Shown: positions 33,146 to 41,617, counted from the stretch's first letter. The stretch is DNA of 64,000 bases from Acholeplasmataceae bacterium UBA5769 (GCA_002418725.1 DIER01000041.1:5987-69986), one strand, 5' to 3'. Notes: generated by a model not told the origin, from the sequence alone. A program made the numbers and translations.

Positions 33146-35791
33146 ATGGAGAAAACAGTTGACAAAAAAATCAGCAAACAAAAAAGCCAAGATTTAGAAG
33201 CACTGATCGAAGACGCTGATGTTCAAGATACACCTAAAGCGAAAAAGACGAAGGGTCCTAAAACTGTCATCAAAGAAGAACTCGTCACCATGCAAGGTGA
33301 TCCTTTAGGTTTACACGTGCCCCTTGATGATGAACCTGTTGAAGCGATTGATCTAAAATCGAGAGTTAAGTCAAAAGACGATATCGTGGTTGAACGTTAT
33401 AATCCTGAAATTGAAAAAGGGTTATCAACAGAAGAAGTTGAATTACGTCAAATGGCAGGTCTCGCAAACATTGGAGACACCGGTTCAACCAAGTCTATTA
33501 CCAATATCATCACATCCAATATTTTTACATTCTTTAACTTTTTAAACTTTGGGATTGCAGCATGGCTTATATCAGTGAATGCTGCGTGGACACAACTCTT
33601 TTTCATGGGTGTGATCTCAGCGAATATTACGATTGGTATCATTCAAGAAATTCGCGCGAAAAAGACGATTGATAAACTTTCCTTATTAACCGCACCAACC
33701 GCGATTGTCATGCGAGATGGTAGCGAACTAGAAATTGGTGTTTCTGATGTTGTCATTGATGACATTTTACACCTTTCATCAGGTAAACAAATTCCAGCAG
33801 ACGCTGTCGTCAGACAAGGTACCGTTGAAGTTAACGAATCCCTTTTAACCGGTGAATCTGATCCTATTATTAAAAAGAAGGGTGATACCCTCTATTCGGG
33901 TTCATTCATTGTCTCGGGCAACTGTTATGCGCAAGCTACTGCAGTAGGCCATAACATCTACATTCAAAAATTAACGAATCAAGCGAAGAAATATAAAAAG
34001 CCGCAATCCGATCTACTCGGTTCACTCAAAGTGATTATTCGTATTGTGGGTGCACTGATTGTACCACTCGCAGCCGTTCTCTTCTACTTGATGACAACGT
34101 ATTCCTCACTTCCATATAACGAAGTGGTTCAAAAGACCGCGGGTGCGATGATTGGGATGATTCCATCAGGTCTCTTCTTGTTAACATCAATGGCTTTAGC
34201 CGTAGGCGTGATCCGTCTTGCGCAAAACAATACCCTCGTTCAAGAACTATATTGTATTGAAATGCTCGCACGCGTCGACACCTTGTGTTTGGATAAAACA
34301 GGAACCATTACCGATGGTACGATGACCGTGAAGAGTATCATTGAGTATAAGAATGAAACAGGACTCCCATTAAAGAATATCATTTCGGCCATGATCAATG
34401 CCCAAAATGATCCCAACTTAACCTCTGATGCCCTTGCTGAACGTTTTGGTACAGCGAAGCGCATCCGTCATAAAGCATTGATTGCTTTTTCTAGCCAACG
34501 CAGATTCTCAGCGGTTCAGTTTGATCGTTATGGGACCTTCGTTTTAGGGGCACCTGAGTTCGTGGTTAAAGAAAATTATCACCAAATTGCAAGAGAAGTC
34601 GATAAGCAATCTCAAGAAGGTTATCGTGTGCTAGCGGTTGCCTATGCAGAAGGTGATATCGTGGATAACACCGTTCAAGGAAAGATTATACCGCTTGCCT
34701 TGATCATGATTGAAGATACCATTCGTCCAGATGCGATCGATACGATTGAATACTTTAAGTCACATAACGTGGATGTAAAAGTTATTTCTGGGGATAATCC
34801 CGCCACCGTTTCGCGTATTTCACAACGTGCAGGGATTGCAAATGCAGACAAATACATTTCGCTTGAAGGCATGCAAGATAAAGAAGTCGTACGTTCCGCA
34901 TCACGGTTCACCGTGTTTGGACGTGTGTCACCACAACAAAAGAAATTACTGATTGAATCACTAAAAAATAACGGACGTACAGTCGCCATGACCGGTGACG
35001 GTGTCAACGACATTCTCGCACTCAAAGAAGCAGATACATCGATTGCGATGGCATCAGGTTCTGAGGCAGCAAGAAACGTGTCTCACTTAGTCCTTTTAGA
35101 TTCTAATTTCTCTTCTATGCCCAAGGTTGTCTCTGAAGGTAGAAGAGTGATCAACAACGTTCAACGTGTGTCCACACTCTTTTTAACCAAAACAATCTTT
35201 TCATTCTTGCTCGCCATTGTAGCGATCATCAGAAAAGGTGTTTACCCTATTCAACCTAACCAACTCATTTTAATTGACTATTTAGTCATTGGTATTCCAT
35301 CCTTCTTCCTGGCACTTGAACCAAACAACAAGCAGGTTAAAGGTAAGTTCTTATGGAATATTTTAAAGGCAGCTTTGCCTGGTGCACTCGTGGTGATGAT
35401 CAACAGTTTGATTATCTTTGCATTCCAACCATCACTTCAAATGTCAGATAAGGTGACAGAAACACTCGTGGTTATCTCAGCAACCGTTGTTTCCTTGACA
35501 GTACTCTTTAGAGTGTCTACGCCATTCAACAAGATGAGACGCGTTTTATTCTTCTTGATGGTTGCAGCCTTTATCTTTGGTATCTTCTTTATGCCAAACT
35601 TCTTCCAATTCGTACCGATTGTGCCCAGTAAGTTCTACGATTCAACCGTCGTTCTTGGCGCACCACACATCTTGTTGCTCTTGGTCTTAGCACAAGCAAC
35701 ATTCCCCATGATGCATGTTTTATCCAATCTTTATGGGTGGATTAAAGTCTTTATCAAGACGATCATTAATAAGATTGCTGACATTCAATAA
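33146..35791 (+). CDS. P-type cation ATPase, CtpE/CaxP-like
   Basis: This 881-residue P-type ATPase has TGESDPI (actuator), DKTGT with phospho-Asp383, and TGDGVNDILALKEADTSIAM (hinge). Membrane helix 4 has the motif IPSGLFLLTSMALAVGV, resembling CtpE/CaxP calcium exporters, where PEGL is more usual. The first roughly 110 residues are a charged, low-complexity cytosolic extension (many Lys and Asp) before the core. ATG 33146 has AAAGGA upstream; earlier starts lie inside mrnC. Calcium export is a family-based guess. Inserted between mrnC and rlmB. Confidence 0.85.
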   Translation: MEKTVDKKISKQKSQDLEALIEDADVQDTPKAKKTKGPKTVIKEELVTMQGDPLGLHVPLDDEPVEAIDLKSRVKSKDDIVVERYNPEIEKGLSTEEVELRQMAGLANIGDTGSTKSITNIITSNIFTFFNFLNFGIAAWLISVNAAWTQLFFMGVISANITIGIIQEIRAKKTIDKLSLLTAPTAIVMRDGSELEIGVSDVVIDDILHLSSGKQIPADAVVRQGTVEVNESLLTGESDPIIKKKGDTLYSGSFIVSGNCYAQATAVGHNIYIQKLTNQAKKYKKPQSDLLGSLKVIIRIVGALIVPLAAVLFYLMTTYSSLPYNEVVQKTAGAMIGMIPSGLFLLTSMALAVGVIRLAQNNTLVQELYCIEMLARVDTLCLDKTGTITDGTMTVKSIIEYKNETGLPLKNIISAMINAQNDPNLTSDALAERFGTAKRIRHKALIAFSSQRRFSAVQFDRYGTFVLGAPEFVVKENYHQIAREVDKQSQEGYRVLAVAYAEGDIVDNTVQGKIIPLALIMIEDTIRPDAIDTIEYFKSHNVDVKVISGDNPATVSRISQRAGIANADKYISLEGMQDKEVVRSASRFTVFGRVSPQQKKLLIESLKNNGRTVAMTGDGVNDILALKEADTSIAMASGSEAARNVSHLVLLDSNFSSMPKVVSEGRRVINNVQRVSTLFLTKTIFSFLLAIVAIIRKGVYPIQPNQLILIDYLVIGIPSFFLALEPNNKQVKGKFLWNILKAALPGALVVMINSLIIFAFQPSLQMSDKVTETLVVISATVVSLTVLFRVSTPFNKMRRVLFFLMVAAFIFGIFFMPNFFQFVPIVPSKFYDSTVVLGAPHILLLLVLAQATFPMMHVLSNLYGWIKVFIKTIINKIADIQ

Positions 35792-35796
35792 TTGAT

Positions 35797-35822
35797 AAGG
35801 GGCGCTCACGCGCCCTTTGTTA
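35797..35822 (+). terminator. Terminator after P-type ATPase
   Basis: GGGCGC (35800-35805) with GCGCCC (35810-35815), TCAC loop, flanked by AAG/CTT, then a short T run. Confidence 0.75.
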
Positions 35823-35896
35823 TGAAATTTGATAACTGTTTCACTTGATTGTTTGAAGCGGTTGTCATAGACTACCCCAAAGGAGTAAAACGATCT

Positions 35897-36598
35897 ATGA
35901 TTATTTATGGTAAAAATGTCATTAAAGAAGCGATTTTCGCTCAAAGAACCATCTATAAACTTTATGTCGATGATCAGATGAACGATCATCGTTTTCTGCA
36001 GTTTTTAAAGGATAAACATGTGAGTTACCAAAAAGCAGATAAAAATGAACTGAATAAGATCTCATCCAATCAACTTCATCAAGGGGTTTGTGCCGATGTT
36101 GAAGATTATCAAACCTATGAGCTCAGTGATGTTTTAAAGGAAAATAAGATCCAACATTTCATCATCTTGGATGGAATAGAAGACCCACACAATCTAGGTG
36201 CCGTCATGCGGACAGCAGAAGCGGTTCAACTTGATGGCATTCTCATGAGTAAAAAAGGTGCTGTGCCTTTAACAGCCACCGTTGCTAAAGTATCCTCAGG
36301 TGCGATTGAGCATGTCAAAGTCATTTTAGTTCCTAACATCAATCAAGCCATTCTCGAACTCAAGAAAAAAGGTGTTTGGGTTGTAGGTACAGATGGTAAC
36401 ACCGATAAAACGTATGAAGACTTACCCAAAAACGTATCGCTTGCGGTGGTGATGGGGAACGAAGGAGAAGGCATCCGCCCACTGGTAAAACAAAATTGTG
36501 ATTTGCTGGTGAAAATCCCTATGTATGGAAAGATCAATTCACTCAATGTGAGCGTTGCTGCCGCGTTGATGATGTATAAGATGAAAGCGTCCTTGTAA
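35897..36598 (+). CDS. rlmB: 23S rRNA (guanosine-2'-O)-methyltransferase RlmB/TrmH-like
   Basis: This 233-residue SPOUT methyltransferase has the TrmH-family motifs LDGIEDPHNLGAVMRTAEA, VVMGNEGEGIRPLV and KINSLNVSVAAAL (trefoil knot, SAM site), with an N-terminal RNA-binding domain. It methylates a guanosine ribose in 23S rRNA. AAAGGAG lies 12 bases before ATG 35897; a longer frame from 35849 is less credible. Immediately followed (one base) by the sigma factor gene. Confidence 0.93.
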   Translation: MIIYGKNVIKEAIFAQRTIYKLYVDDQMNDHRFLQFLKDKHVSYQKADKNELNKISSNQLHQGVCADVEDYQTYELSDVLKENKIQHFIILDGIEDPHNLGAVMRTAEAVQLDGILMSKKGAVPLTATVAKVSSGAIEHVKVILVPNINQAILELKKKGVWVVGTDGNTDKTYEDLPKNVSLAVVMGNEGEGIRPLVKQNCDLLVKIPMYGKINSLNVSVAAALMMYKMKASL

Positions 36599-36599
36599 C

Positions 36600-37106
36600 A
36601 TGATCTATGTGATGAATGATTATGAACTGATTTATTTGATTCGTTGTAACGCTTGTGAACATGCGCTCAACTTCATGTATCAAAAATATCAAAGATTCAT
36701 ATGGAAACACATTCATCACCTCAATGTTGAGCAAAAAGAGCACGATGATTTTCATCAAGAAGGGTTGCTCACCCTTCATAAAGCCATTCAAACATTTAAT
36801 GAAACGTATCAAAAAAGTTTTACCAAATACTTTGAATTAATCTTAAGACGCCATTTTTATGGCTTGATCCGGTGTTTACCGGAGTATACTCTTTTTGAAA
36901 CGACCGATTTCGTTAAGGAGTATACCCTACTTGAAGAAGAGGTCGAATACATGACCTTTGAATCCGATATCGAAAGAGAAATTCACAACCGATACGTGAT
37001 TGAAAGACAACCGGTAAAACAGATTGCATGCGAAACAGGACTTGCTCCAAAACAAATCTATAATGCAATTTACCGAATCAAAGAAAAATATAAAATTATG
37101 ATATAA
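36600..37106 (+). CDS. Sigma-70-family factor in the sigH position
   Basis: This 168-residue protein has a region 2-like part (about residues 10-80) with DDFHQEGLLTLHKAIQTF, comparable to the core-binding helix of SigH, then a short linker and a region 4-like helix-turn-helix (about 125-165) with VKQIACETGLAPKQIYNAIYRIKEK. It stands exactly where sigH is in Bacillus (rlmB-yacP-sigH-rpmG-secE-nusG), so orthology is plausible though it is diverged and short (SigH about 218). Its stop overlaps a TATAAT. Regulon unknown. Confidence 0.8.
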   Translation: MIYVMNDYELIYLIRCNACEHALNFMYQKYQRFIWKHIHHLNVEQKEHDDFHQEGLLTLHKAIQTFNETYQKSFTKYFELILRRHFYGLIRCLPEYTLFETTDFVKEYTLLEEEVEYMTFESDIEREIHNRYVIERQPVKQIACETGLAPKQIYNAIYRIKEKYKIMI

Positions 37107-37118
37107 TGGTATAGATAG

Positions 37119-37147
37119 TTGACTAAGTCAATCGTAAGTGTTAAAAT
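37119..37147 (+). promoter_or_regulatory. Promoter for rpmG-secE-nusG with palindromic -35
   Basis: TTGACT (37119-37124), 17 bases, TAAAAT (37142-37147). The -35 is half of a perfect palindrome, TTGACT-A-AGTCAA (37119-37131), which could be an operator. Confidence 0.7.
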
Positions 37148-37160
37148 ACATTTGCGAATG

Positions 37161-37179
37161 ACCACAGAGGTGGTTTTTT
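37161..37179 (+). promoter_or_regulatory. Terminator-like hairpin containing the rpmG ribosome binding site
   Basis: ACCAC (37161-37165) pairs with GTGGT (37170-37174), followed by six T; GAGGTGG in the hairpin is the likely Shine-Dalgarno for ATG 37181. It could be a weak attenuator or a translation switch. Confidence 0.5.
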
Positions 37180-37180
37180 A

Positions 37181-37330
37181 ATGCGCGAGAAAATAATATT
37201 AGTCTGCACGGAGTGCTTAAGTCGTAATTATACGACGACAAAGAATAAAGCAACACAAAAAGAACGGATTGAAACCCATAAGTTTTGTCCGCGTTGCAAC
37301 AAGCATACCTTGCACAAGGAAAGTAAATAG
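37181..37330 (+). CDS. rpmG: Ribosomal protein L33
   Basis: This 49-residue L33 has two CxxC zinc-ribbon pairs (CTEC and CPRC), the YTTTKNK segment and a basic C-terminus, as in cysteine-containing L33 forms. It precedes secE and nusG as in Bacillus. Translation of the DNA from ATG 37181 to TAG 37330 gives this protein directly. The ribosome binding site lies in a small terminator-like hairpin. Confidence 0.93.
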   Translation: MREKIILVCTECLSRNYTTTKNKATQKERIETHKFCPRCNKHTLHKESK

Positions 37331-37344
37331 GAGGCTAACATCAC

Positions 37345-37767
37345 ATGGCAATTAAACAAAAACAAGTCGAACAAAAAAGTAAGTTACTTGAAGTATTAAC
37401 GACAGAATATAAATGGGAAAATTTACTCTTAGGTATTTTGGCAACCTTATCAGGCGCACTCGCTTTGATGATTATCAGTGGAAACCAATTACTTGAAATT
37501 AACGAAAACTTCCCCATTCTAGGACAAGGCAATAACGGTGTCATCTTCGCATGGGTTCTGTTTGCCATTTCACTGTTTGGTTTAGCACTCGTTATTTACC
37601 CATTCTTTTTACCAGCACTTCCTGAATTAAAGAAAATCACATGGCCAACATTTCCTAAATTTCTTGACCATGCCGTACGTACGCTCATTTTCTTATTGAT
37701 CTTAACATCATTCATCTTACTCTTCAACATGGTTGCTACCGCACTGATTAATGGTGGTATCCTATGA
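37345..37767 (+). CDS. secE: Preprotein translocase subunit SecE
   Basis: This 140-residue protein ends with the SecE signature ELKKITWPTFPKFL, an amphipathic helix followed by a membrane helix. Upstream are two additional membrane helices (about residues 25-48 and 68-88), so it has three helices like enterobacterial SecE rather than one as in most Gram-positives. Part of the SecYEG channel. TAGGAGG precedes the start; overlaps nusG by 4 nt. Confidence 0.92.
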   Translation: MAIKQKQVEQKSKLLEVLTTEYKWENLLLGILATLSGALALMIISGNQLLEINENFPILGQGNNGVIFAWVLFAISLFGLALVIYPFFLPALPELKKITWPTFPKFLDHAVRTLIFLLILTSFILLFNMVATALINGGIL

Positions 37768-38303
37768 CACAACAAGTAAGATGGTATATCATTCAGACCT
37801 ATTCAGGTTATGAAAATGCCGTCAAGCTTGACTTGGAAAGACGTGTCGAAAGTATGGGGATGTCAGATTACATCTTCCGCGTCGTTGTTCCCGAAGAGAC
37901 AGTCATCGAAAAGAAGGCAGACGGTAAAGAAAAAGAAAAAATTAGACAGCTCTTTCCAGGGTATGTCTTCGTTGAAATGATCGTAACAGATGAATCTTGG
38001 TTCGTTGTGCGTAATACGCCACGTGTCACCGGGTTCTTAGGATCTTCAGGTGGCGGTACAAAACCAGTCCCACTGTCACCAGATGAAATTAATCAAATCT
38101 TATTAAAGGTCGGTATTATCAGTAAACCAACATGGGCTCATTTACTTGGCAAAGAAGTCGAAGTGATCAATGGTACATGGCTTGGTATGAAGGGTAAAGT
38201 CACCCATGTTGATGATGATCAAGAAAAACTCACTGTCGATCTTGATTTATTCGGACGTGGAACACCAACCGAAATCGATACACACGATGTGAAAGAAATT
38301 TAA
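37764..38303 (+). CDS. nusG: Transcription termination/antitermination factor NusG
   Basis: This 179-residue NusG has the NGN domain (WYIIQTYSGYENAVK, FPGYVFVEM, VRNTPRVTGFLG) and a C-terminal KOW domain (GKEVEVINGTWLGMKGKVTHVD). It contacts RNA polymerase and affects pausing and coupling with ribosomes. It overlaps secE by 4 nt. Normally rplK follows; here a terminator and four unrelated genes intervene. Confidence 0.96.
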   Translation: MTQQVRWYIIQTYSGYENAVKLDLERRVESMGMSDYIFRVVVPEETVIEKKADGKEKEKIRQLFPGYVFVEMIVTDESWFVVRNTPRVTGFLGSSGGGTKPVPLSPDEINQILLKVGIISKPTWAHLLGKEVEVINGTWLGMKGKVTHVDDDQEKLTVDLDLFGRGTPTEIDTHDVKEI

Positions 38304-38325
38304 GGCGCTTGCGCCTTTTTTCTTT
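38302..38325 (+). terminator. Terminator after nusG
   Basis: AAGGCG (38302-38307), CTTG loop, CGCCTT (38312-38317), then T run. Confidence 0.88.
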
Positions 38326-38374
38326 GCATATAAAGTATGCTATAATGTCATTAAATAGACGATGAGGTGTTCAA

Positions 38375-38851
38375 ATGAAGCTTTGGTTAAAAAGAATCAT
38401 GATGTATATCATACTCGGGCTCATGCTTATTTTTACGATGTATTTAGCCACACATCCGGATTTATCCATAACCTTTTGGGCAAATGAAGGAAAAGCCTAC
38501 GTTTATGGTATCATCGTCATCATCGTTGTAAGTCTTGTGATCGCGGTGATGTTGATGGCACTTCATTTTCTCGATCAACTCTTTGGTGTAGATGAATATG
38601 ATGATGTGGTGATTATGTTATCGGTACTTACACCGATGGCACTCTTTATCATGATAGGTATATATGCAAAAAACTATTTTTCTTATATACCAGTGTCTCT
38701 TTTAGGTCTTTCTGGCTACCGCTTATTCTTTTTTATTCAAAAGAAAAAAAGCCTCGTTTCCAAAACGAAGCTTAGACTCATGTTGTGTTTAAGGTTGGTC
38801 TTAAGTGTGTGGGTATGGGCAACACTCGTTCAATTTTCTCTTAACATCTAA
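38375..38851 (+). CDS. Four-helix membrane protein, unknown
   Basis: This 158-residue protein has four predicted membrane helices (about 8-25, 42-68, 82-100 and 135-155) and acidic DEYDDVV between helices 2 and 3. AGGTGTT precedes the ATG. It is the first of four extra genes between nusG and rplK. I do not recognise the family. An imperfect hairpin inside the gene near 38750-38772, partly CCTCGTTT/AAACGAAG, is probably incidental. Confidence 0.65.
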   Translation: MKLWLKRIMMYIILGLMLIFTMYLATHPDLSITFWANEGKAYVYGIIVIIVVSLVIAVMLMALHFLDQLFGVDEYDDVVIMLSVLTPMALFIMIGIYAKNYFSYIPVSLLGLSGYRLFFFIQKKKSLVSKTKLRLMLCLRLVLSVWVWATLVQFSLNI

Positions 38852-38876
38852 AAGGACCGAAAGGTCTTTTTTTAAT
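38852..38876. terminator. Terminator between convergent genes
   Basis: AAGGACC (about 38852-38858), GAAA loop, GGTCTTT and a T/A-rich run. The reverse side overlaps the end of the VOC-protein gene. Confidence 0.7.
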
Positions 38877-39717
38877 TTAAAAAATGAAAGAAGAGCTTTT
38901 GATTTAAGGGATCAATGATATAAGGTATCGCCTCATCTTCACGCAGTGTATAATGTGCGTCTTTAAGCCGTTTTAAGAGCGGAAGGTATTCTTGCTTAGG
39001 TACGGATAATATATAGCTTTTCAAGCCGATTTGACGCGTTTCACAGAGTGGTGCATCGCCTTGCCACGTGTTAAGTCCAATATGGTGATGATAACCGTGA
39101 TCTGCGATGAATAACGCTTGAGCGCCATAATACATGACCACCTGAAATCCCAAAACATCCACGTAAAATGCTTTTGCCTTAGTAAGATCTGGGACATGCA
39201 AGTGAAGGTGACCTAAAATCATGGTTTGAGGGATATGGTAATGATCAGATAACGCTAACTCACGCATCACACCTTGAAGGTCCATGGGACGTGTATACAT
39301 GGTTATTTTCTCATCTTCTAAAGGCCATGTTTCGTGGGGCTTATCCCAATAAATCTCAAGACCGTGACCGTCTGGATCGTCTAAATAAATCGCTTCACTT
39401 ACCCCGTGATCGGATGCACCTGTGATGGGGTATCGCATGTCAGATAAACGTTTAATAACTGCTGCAAGTTCGCTTCTTTTCTCTAGTTTCAGCGCGACAT
39501 GATATAAACCTTGTGTGATACCCAAAGGGAATGCATGAGGATCTTCCACAAGCGTGATGAGCGTGTGCATGCCATCTGCAGATAAGGCTCTTTCCTTTTT
39601 AGAGCGTTCACTCACGTGAAGGCCAAGGATGTTTTGATAAAACTCAAGTGAGCGTTTTAAGTTTAAAACAAGTAAGCTTACCTCTTGAACATGTAGGACA
39701 TCATTTTGATGGAACAT
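38872..39717 (-). CDS. Two-domain VOC dioxygenase-like protein, CatE type
   Basis: This 281-residue protein has two vicinal-oxygen-chelate domains (about residues 7-125 and 165-280), with HVQEVSLLVLNLKRSLEFYQ starting the first and LGHLHLHVPDLTKAKAFY the second. HLHLHV, HHHIGLN and a C-terminal region provide candidate metal ligands (His, His, Glu). It resembles Bacillus CatE, a catechol 2,3-dioxygenase, but the substrate here could be any small molecule. AGGTGTTTC precedes its start. Only reverse gene in the nusG-rplK interval. Confidence 0.8.
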   Translation of the reverse strand: MFHQNDVLHVQEVSLLVLNLKRSLEFYQNILGLHVSERSKKERALSADGMHTLITLVEDPHAFPLGITQGLYHVALKLEKRSELAAVIKRLSDMRYPITGASDHGVSEAIYLDDPDGHGLEIYWDKPHETWPLEDEKITMYTRPMDLQGVMRELALSDHYHIPQTMILGHLHLHVPDLTKAKAFYVDVLGFQVVMYYGAQALFIADHGYHHHIGLNTWQGDAPLCETRQIGLKSYILSVPKQEYLPLLKRLKDAHYTLREDEAIPYIIDPLNQKLFFHFLN

Positions 39718-39825
39718 AGAAACACCTCCATACTTTCATTTTATAGCGAAATGAGAAAAAAAGGTAAAAAAGGATAAAATCAGTCAATATTACTTAAATA
39801 AATTAAAAAAATAAAGCAAAAAGCC

Positions 39826-39853
39826 TTGAATTAAGGTTTGATTTTGTTATAAT
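39826..39853 (+). promoter_or_regulatory. Promoter for DsbA-like gene
   Basis: TTGAAT (39826-39831), 16 bases, TATAAT (39848-39853), about 26 bases before the start. Confidence 0.7.
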
Positions 39854-39879
39854 GTCTTTGGATATGGAGGTCATGAAAC

Positions 39880-40581
39880 ATGAAAATAGAAATTTGGTCC
39901 GATTTCGCTTGTCCTTTTTGTTACATTGGAAAAAAGCGATTCGAAGAAGCATTACACACATTCAAACACAAAGATAAGGTAGAAGTTATCTACAAATCTT
40001 ACCAGTTAAACCCACAAGCACCTAAAGTGATGAAAGGTACTGCGTATGAATCATTTGCGAAAGGGCACGGGACAACCGTTGAACAAGCAAAAGAACGTTT
40101 TAAGATGTTTACTCAAAATGCAAAATCAGTGGGTTTAACCTACAACTACGATATCATTCAAATGACGAATACATTTGATGCACATCGTCTTGCAAAATGG
40201 GCAAACACCAAAGGTTTAGAAGATCAATTAACCTCGAGATTAATGAAGGCTTATTTCACAGATGGTCTCAATCTTGCAGACTATGAAACACTTGCTAACT
40301 TAGCAACAGAAGTTGGTTTATCTAAAGAAGAAGCACTTCAAATCTTAAACGAAAACAGTTATAAAGATCAAGTCACAACAGAACAACAAGAGGCGAGACA
40401 AATCGGTGTTCAAGGTGTTCCATTCTTTGTACTTAACCGCAAATACGGGATTTCTGGTGCACAACAAACCGAATATTTCACACAAGCCTTAGAACAAATT
40501 TGGGCTGAAGAAAACCCTCTACAAACATTAAATGATCAAGACGATAGTCAAGCTTGTGATCACGATGAGTGTGGTTTCTAA
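39880..40581 (+). CDS. DsbA-family oxidoreductase, FrnE-like
   Basis: This 233-residue cytosolic DsbA-like protein has the active site CPFC in SDFACPFCYIGK (residues 11-14) and the cis-proline motif GVQGVPFFV. The helical insert carries DAHRLAKWA, a mark of the FrnE/2-hydroxychromene isomerase-like group. At the C-terminus is CDHDEC (Cys226, Cys231), a CX4C pair that may bind metal or act as a second redox centre, as recalled for Deinococcus FrnE. No signal peptide. Its own promoter and terminator suggest a single-gene unit for redox stress. Confidence 0.85.
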   Translation: MKIEIWSDFACPFCYIGKKRFEEALHTFKHKDKVEVIYKSYQLNPQAPKVMKGTAYESFAKGHGTTVEQAKERFKMFTQNAKSVGLTYNYDIIQMTNTFDAHRLAKWANTKGLEDQLTSRLMKAYFTDGLNLADYETLANLATEVGLSKEEALQILNENSYKDQVTTEQQEARQIGVQGVPFFVLNRKYGISGAQQTEYFTQALEQIWAEENPLQTLNDQDDSQACDHDECGF

Positions 40582-40592
40582 AATGACAAATG

Positions 40593-40618
40593 AACATCTC
40601 AGATGAGGTGTTTTTTTG
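40593..40618 (+). terminator. Terminator after DsbA-like gene
   Basis: AACATCTC (40593-40600), AGAT loop, GAGGTGTT (40605-40612, one G-U pair), then seven T. Confidence 0.85.
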
Positions 40619-40644
40619 TTATAATAGAACAAGGAGGATACGTT

Positions 40645-41001
40645 ATGAAACTTTTAGGAAATATCATTTGGTTTGTCTTTGGTGGTGCTATCGCTTCCCT
40701 CTTATGGTTGTTGATCGGACTATTACTTTGTATCACCATTATTGGAATCCCTTTTGGACTCCAAGCATTTAAATTTGCAGGTCTCGTCGTTTTTCCCTTT
40801 GGGAAAGATATTGATACACGCTTTTCTGAACATCCCATCATCAATCTGATTTGGTTGATCCTTGCGGGGTGGGAGATGGCTATCGGTTATCTTTTTATCG
40901 GTGTCATTTTCTGTATCACCATCATCGGTATTCCGTTTGGTATGCAATGGTTTAAACTCGCACAGCTCGCACTCTTCCCCTTTGGGGCTAAAATCAGATA
41001 A
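40645..41001 (+). CDS. YccF-domain inner membrane protein
   Basis: This 118-residue protein has an internal duplication: CITIIGIPFGLQ at about residues 29-40 and CITIIGIPFGMQ at about 91-102, each next to hydrophobic helices and the following phenylalanine-glycine motifs FPFG. This is the YccF (DUF307) pattern. Function unknown. AAGGAGGA precedes ATG 40645 and TATAAT lies at 40620-40625. A longer frame from 40603 starts in the terminator and is rejected. Confidence 0.8.
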   Translation: MKLLGNIIWFVFGGAIASLLWLLIGLLLCITIIGIPFGLQAFKFAGLVVFPFGKDIDTRFSEHPIINLIWLILAGWEMAIGYLFIGVIFCITIIGIPFGMQWFKLAQLALFPFGAKIR

Positions 41002-41016
41002 AACACTATTTTTTGA

Positions 41017-41045
41017 TTGACAAAGCATACCCTTAATGATAGAAT
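41017..41045 (+). promoter_or_regulatory. Promoter for rplK-rplA
   Basis: TTGACA (41017-41022), 17 bases, TAGAAT (41040-41045). The leader that follows has small GTGTG/CACAC hairpins (about 41055-41068). Confidence 0.82.
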
Positions 41046-41125
41046 GATATCGCGTGTGAAAACACACCATAGTGGAAGAATCTAATTCATACCACATACT
41101 TATGTAAAGAAGGAGGTTGTGTCTC

Positions 41126-41551
41126 ATGGCAAAAAAGGTTGTAAAAGTCGTTAAATTACAGATCGCAGCAGGAAAAGCTAACCCCGCTCCACCAGTTGGT
41201 CCAGCACTTGGTCAAGCTCAAGTTAACATTCCAGCATTCTGTTCACAATTTAATGAAGCAACAAAAGATCAAATGGGATTTGTCGTACCAGTGATTATCT
41301 CGGTTTATGATGACCGTACATTCTCATTCGTCACCAAAACCCCACCTGCAAGTGACTTACTGAAGAAGGCTGCAAACATTCAATCTGGCGCTAAAAACGC
41401 GAAGAAGGATAAAGTAGCAACCATCACTCAAGCTCAGTTAAGAGACATTGCAACAAAGAAGATGCCTGACTTAAATGCTTACACTGTTGAAGCAGCAATG
41501 AAAATCATTGAAGGTACAGCACGTCAAATGGGCATCACCGTTTCAGAATAA
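41126..41551 (+). CDS. rplK: Ribosomal protein L11
   Basis: This 141-residue L11 has the [20 protein letters not shown]-terminal domain (thiostrepton-site loop) and the [13 protein letters not shown] linker, with an RNA-binding C-terminal domain. AAGGAGG sits 9 bases before ATG 41126; an upstream in-frame start at 41117 overlaps that site. First gene of the stalk/L1 operon. Confidence 0.97.
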   Translation: MAKKVVKVVKLQIAAGKANPAPPVGPALGQAQVNIPAFCSQFNEATKDQMGFVVPVIISVYDDRTFSFVTKTPPASDLLKKAANIQSGAKNAKKDKVATITQAQLRDIATKKMPDLNAYTVEAAMKIIEGTARQMGITVSE

Positions 41552-41610
41552 TTTAGATCGTTAGCTATCTAAATTGTGGGAGGATATCCCGCTAGACCAC
41601 ATTTTAGGAG
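41552..41610 (+). promoter_or_regulatory. Probable L1-binding regulatory structure before rplA
   Basis: Between rplK and rplA are a hairpin (TTTAGAT/ATCTAAA, about 41552-41573) and the segment GTGGG-AGGATAT-CCCGC-TAGA-CCAC (41576-41600), resembling the L1 operator/rRNA mimic found at this place in Firmicutes. Autogenous repression by L1 is inferred. Confidence 0.55.
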
Positions 41611-41617
41611 GAAGAAT

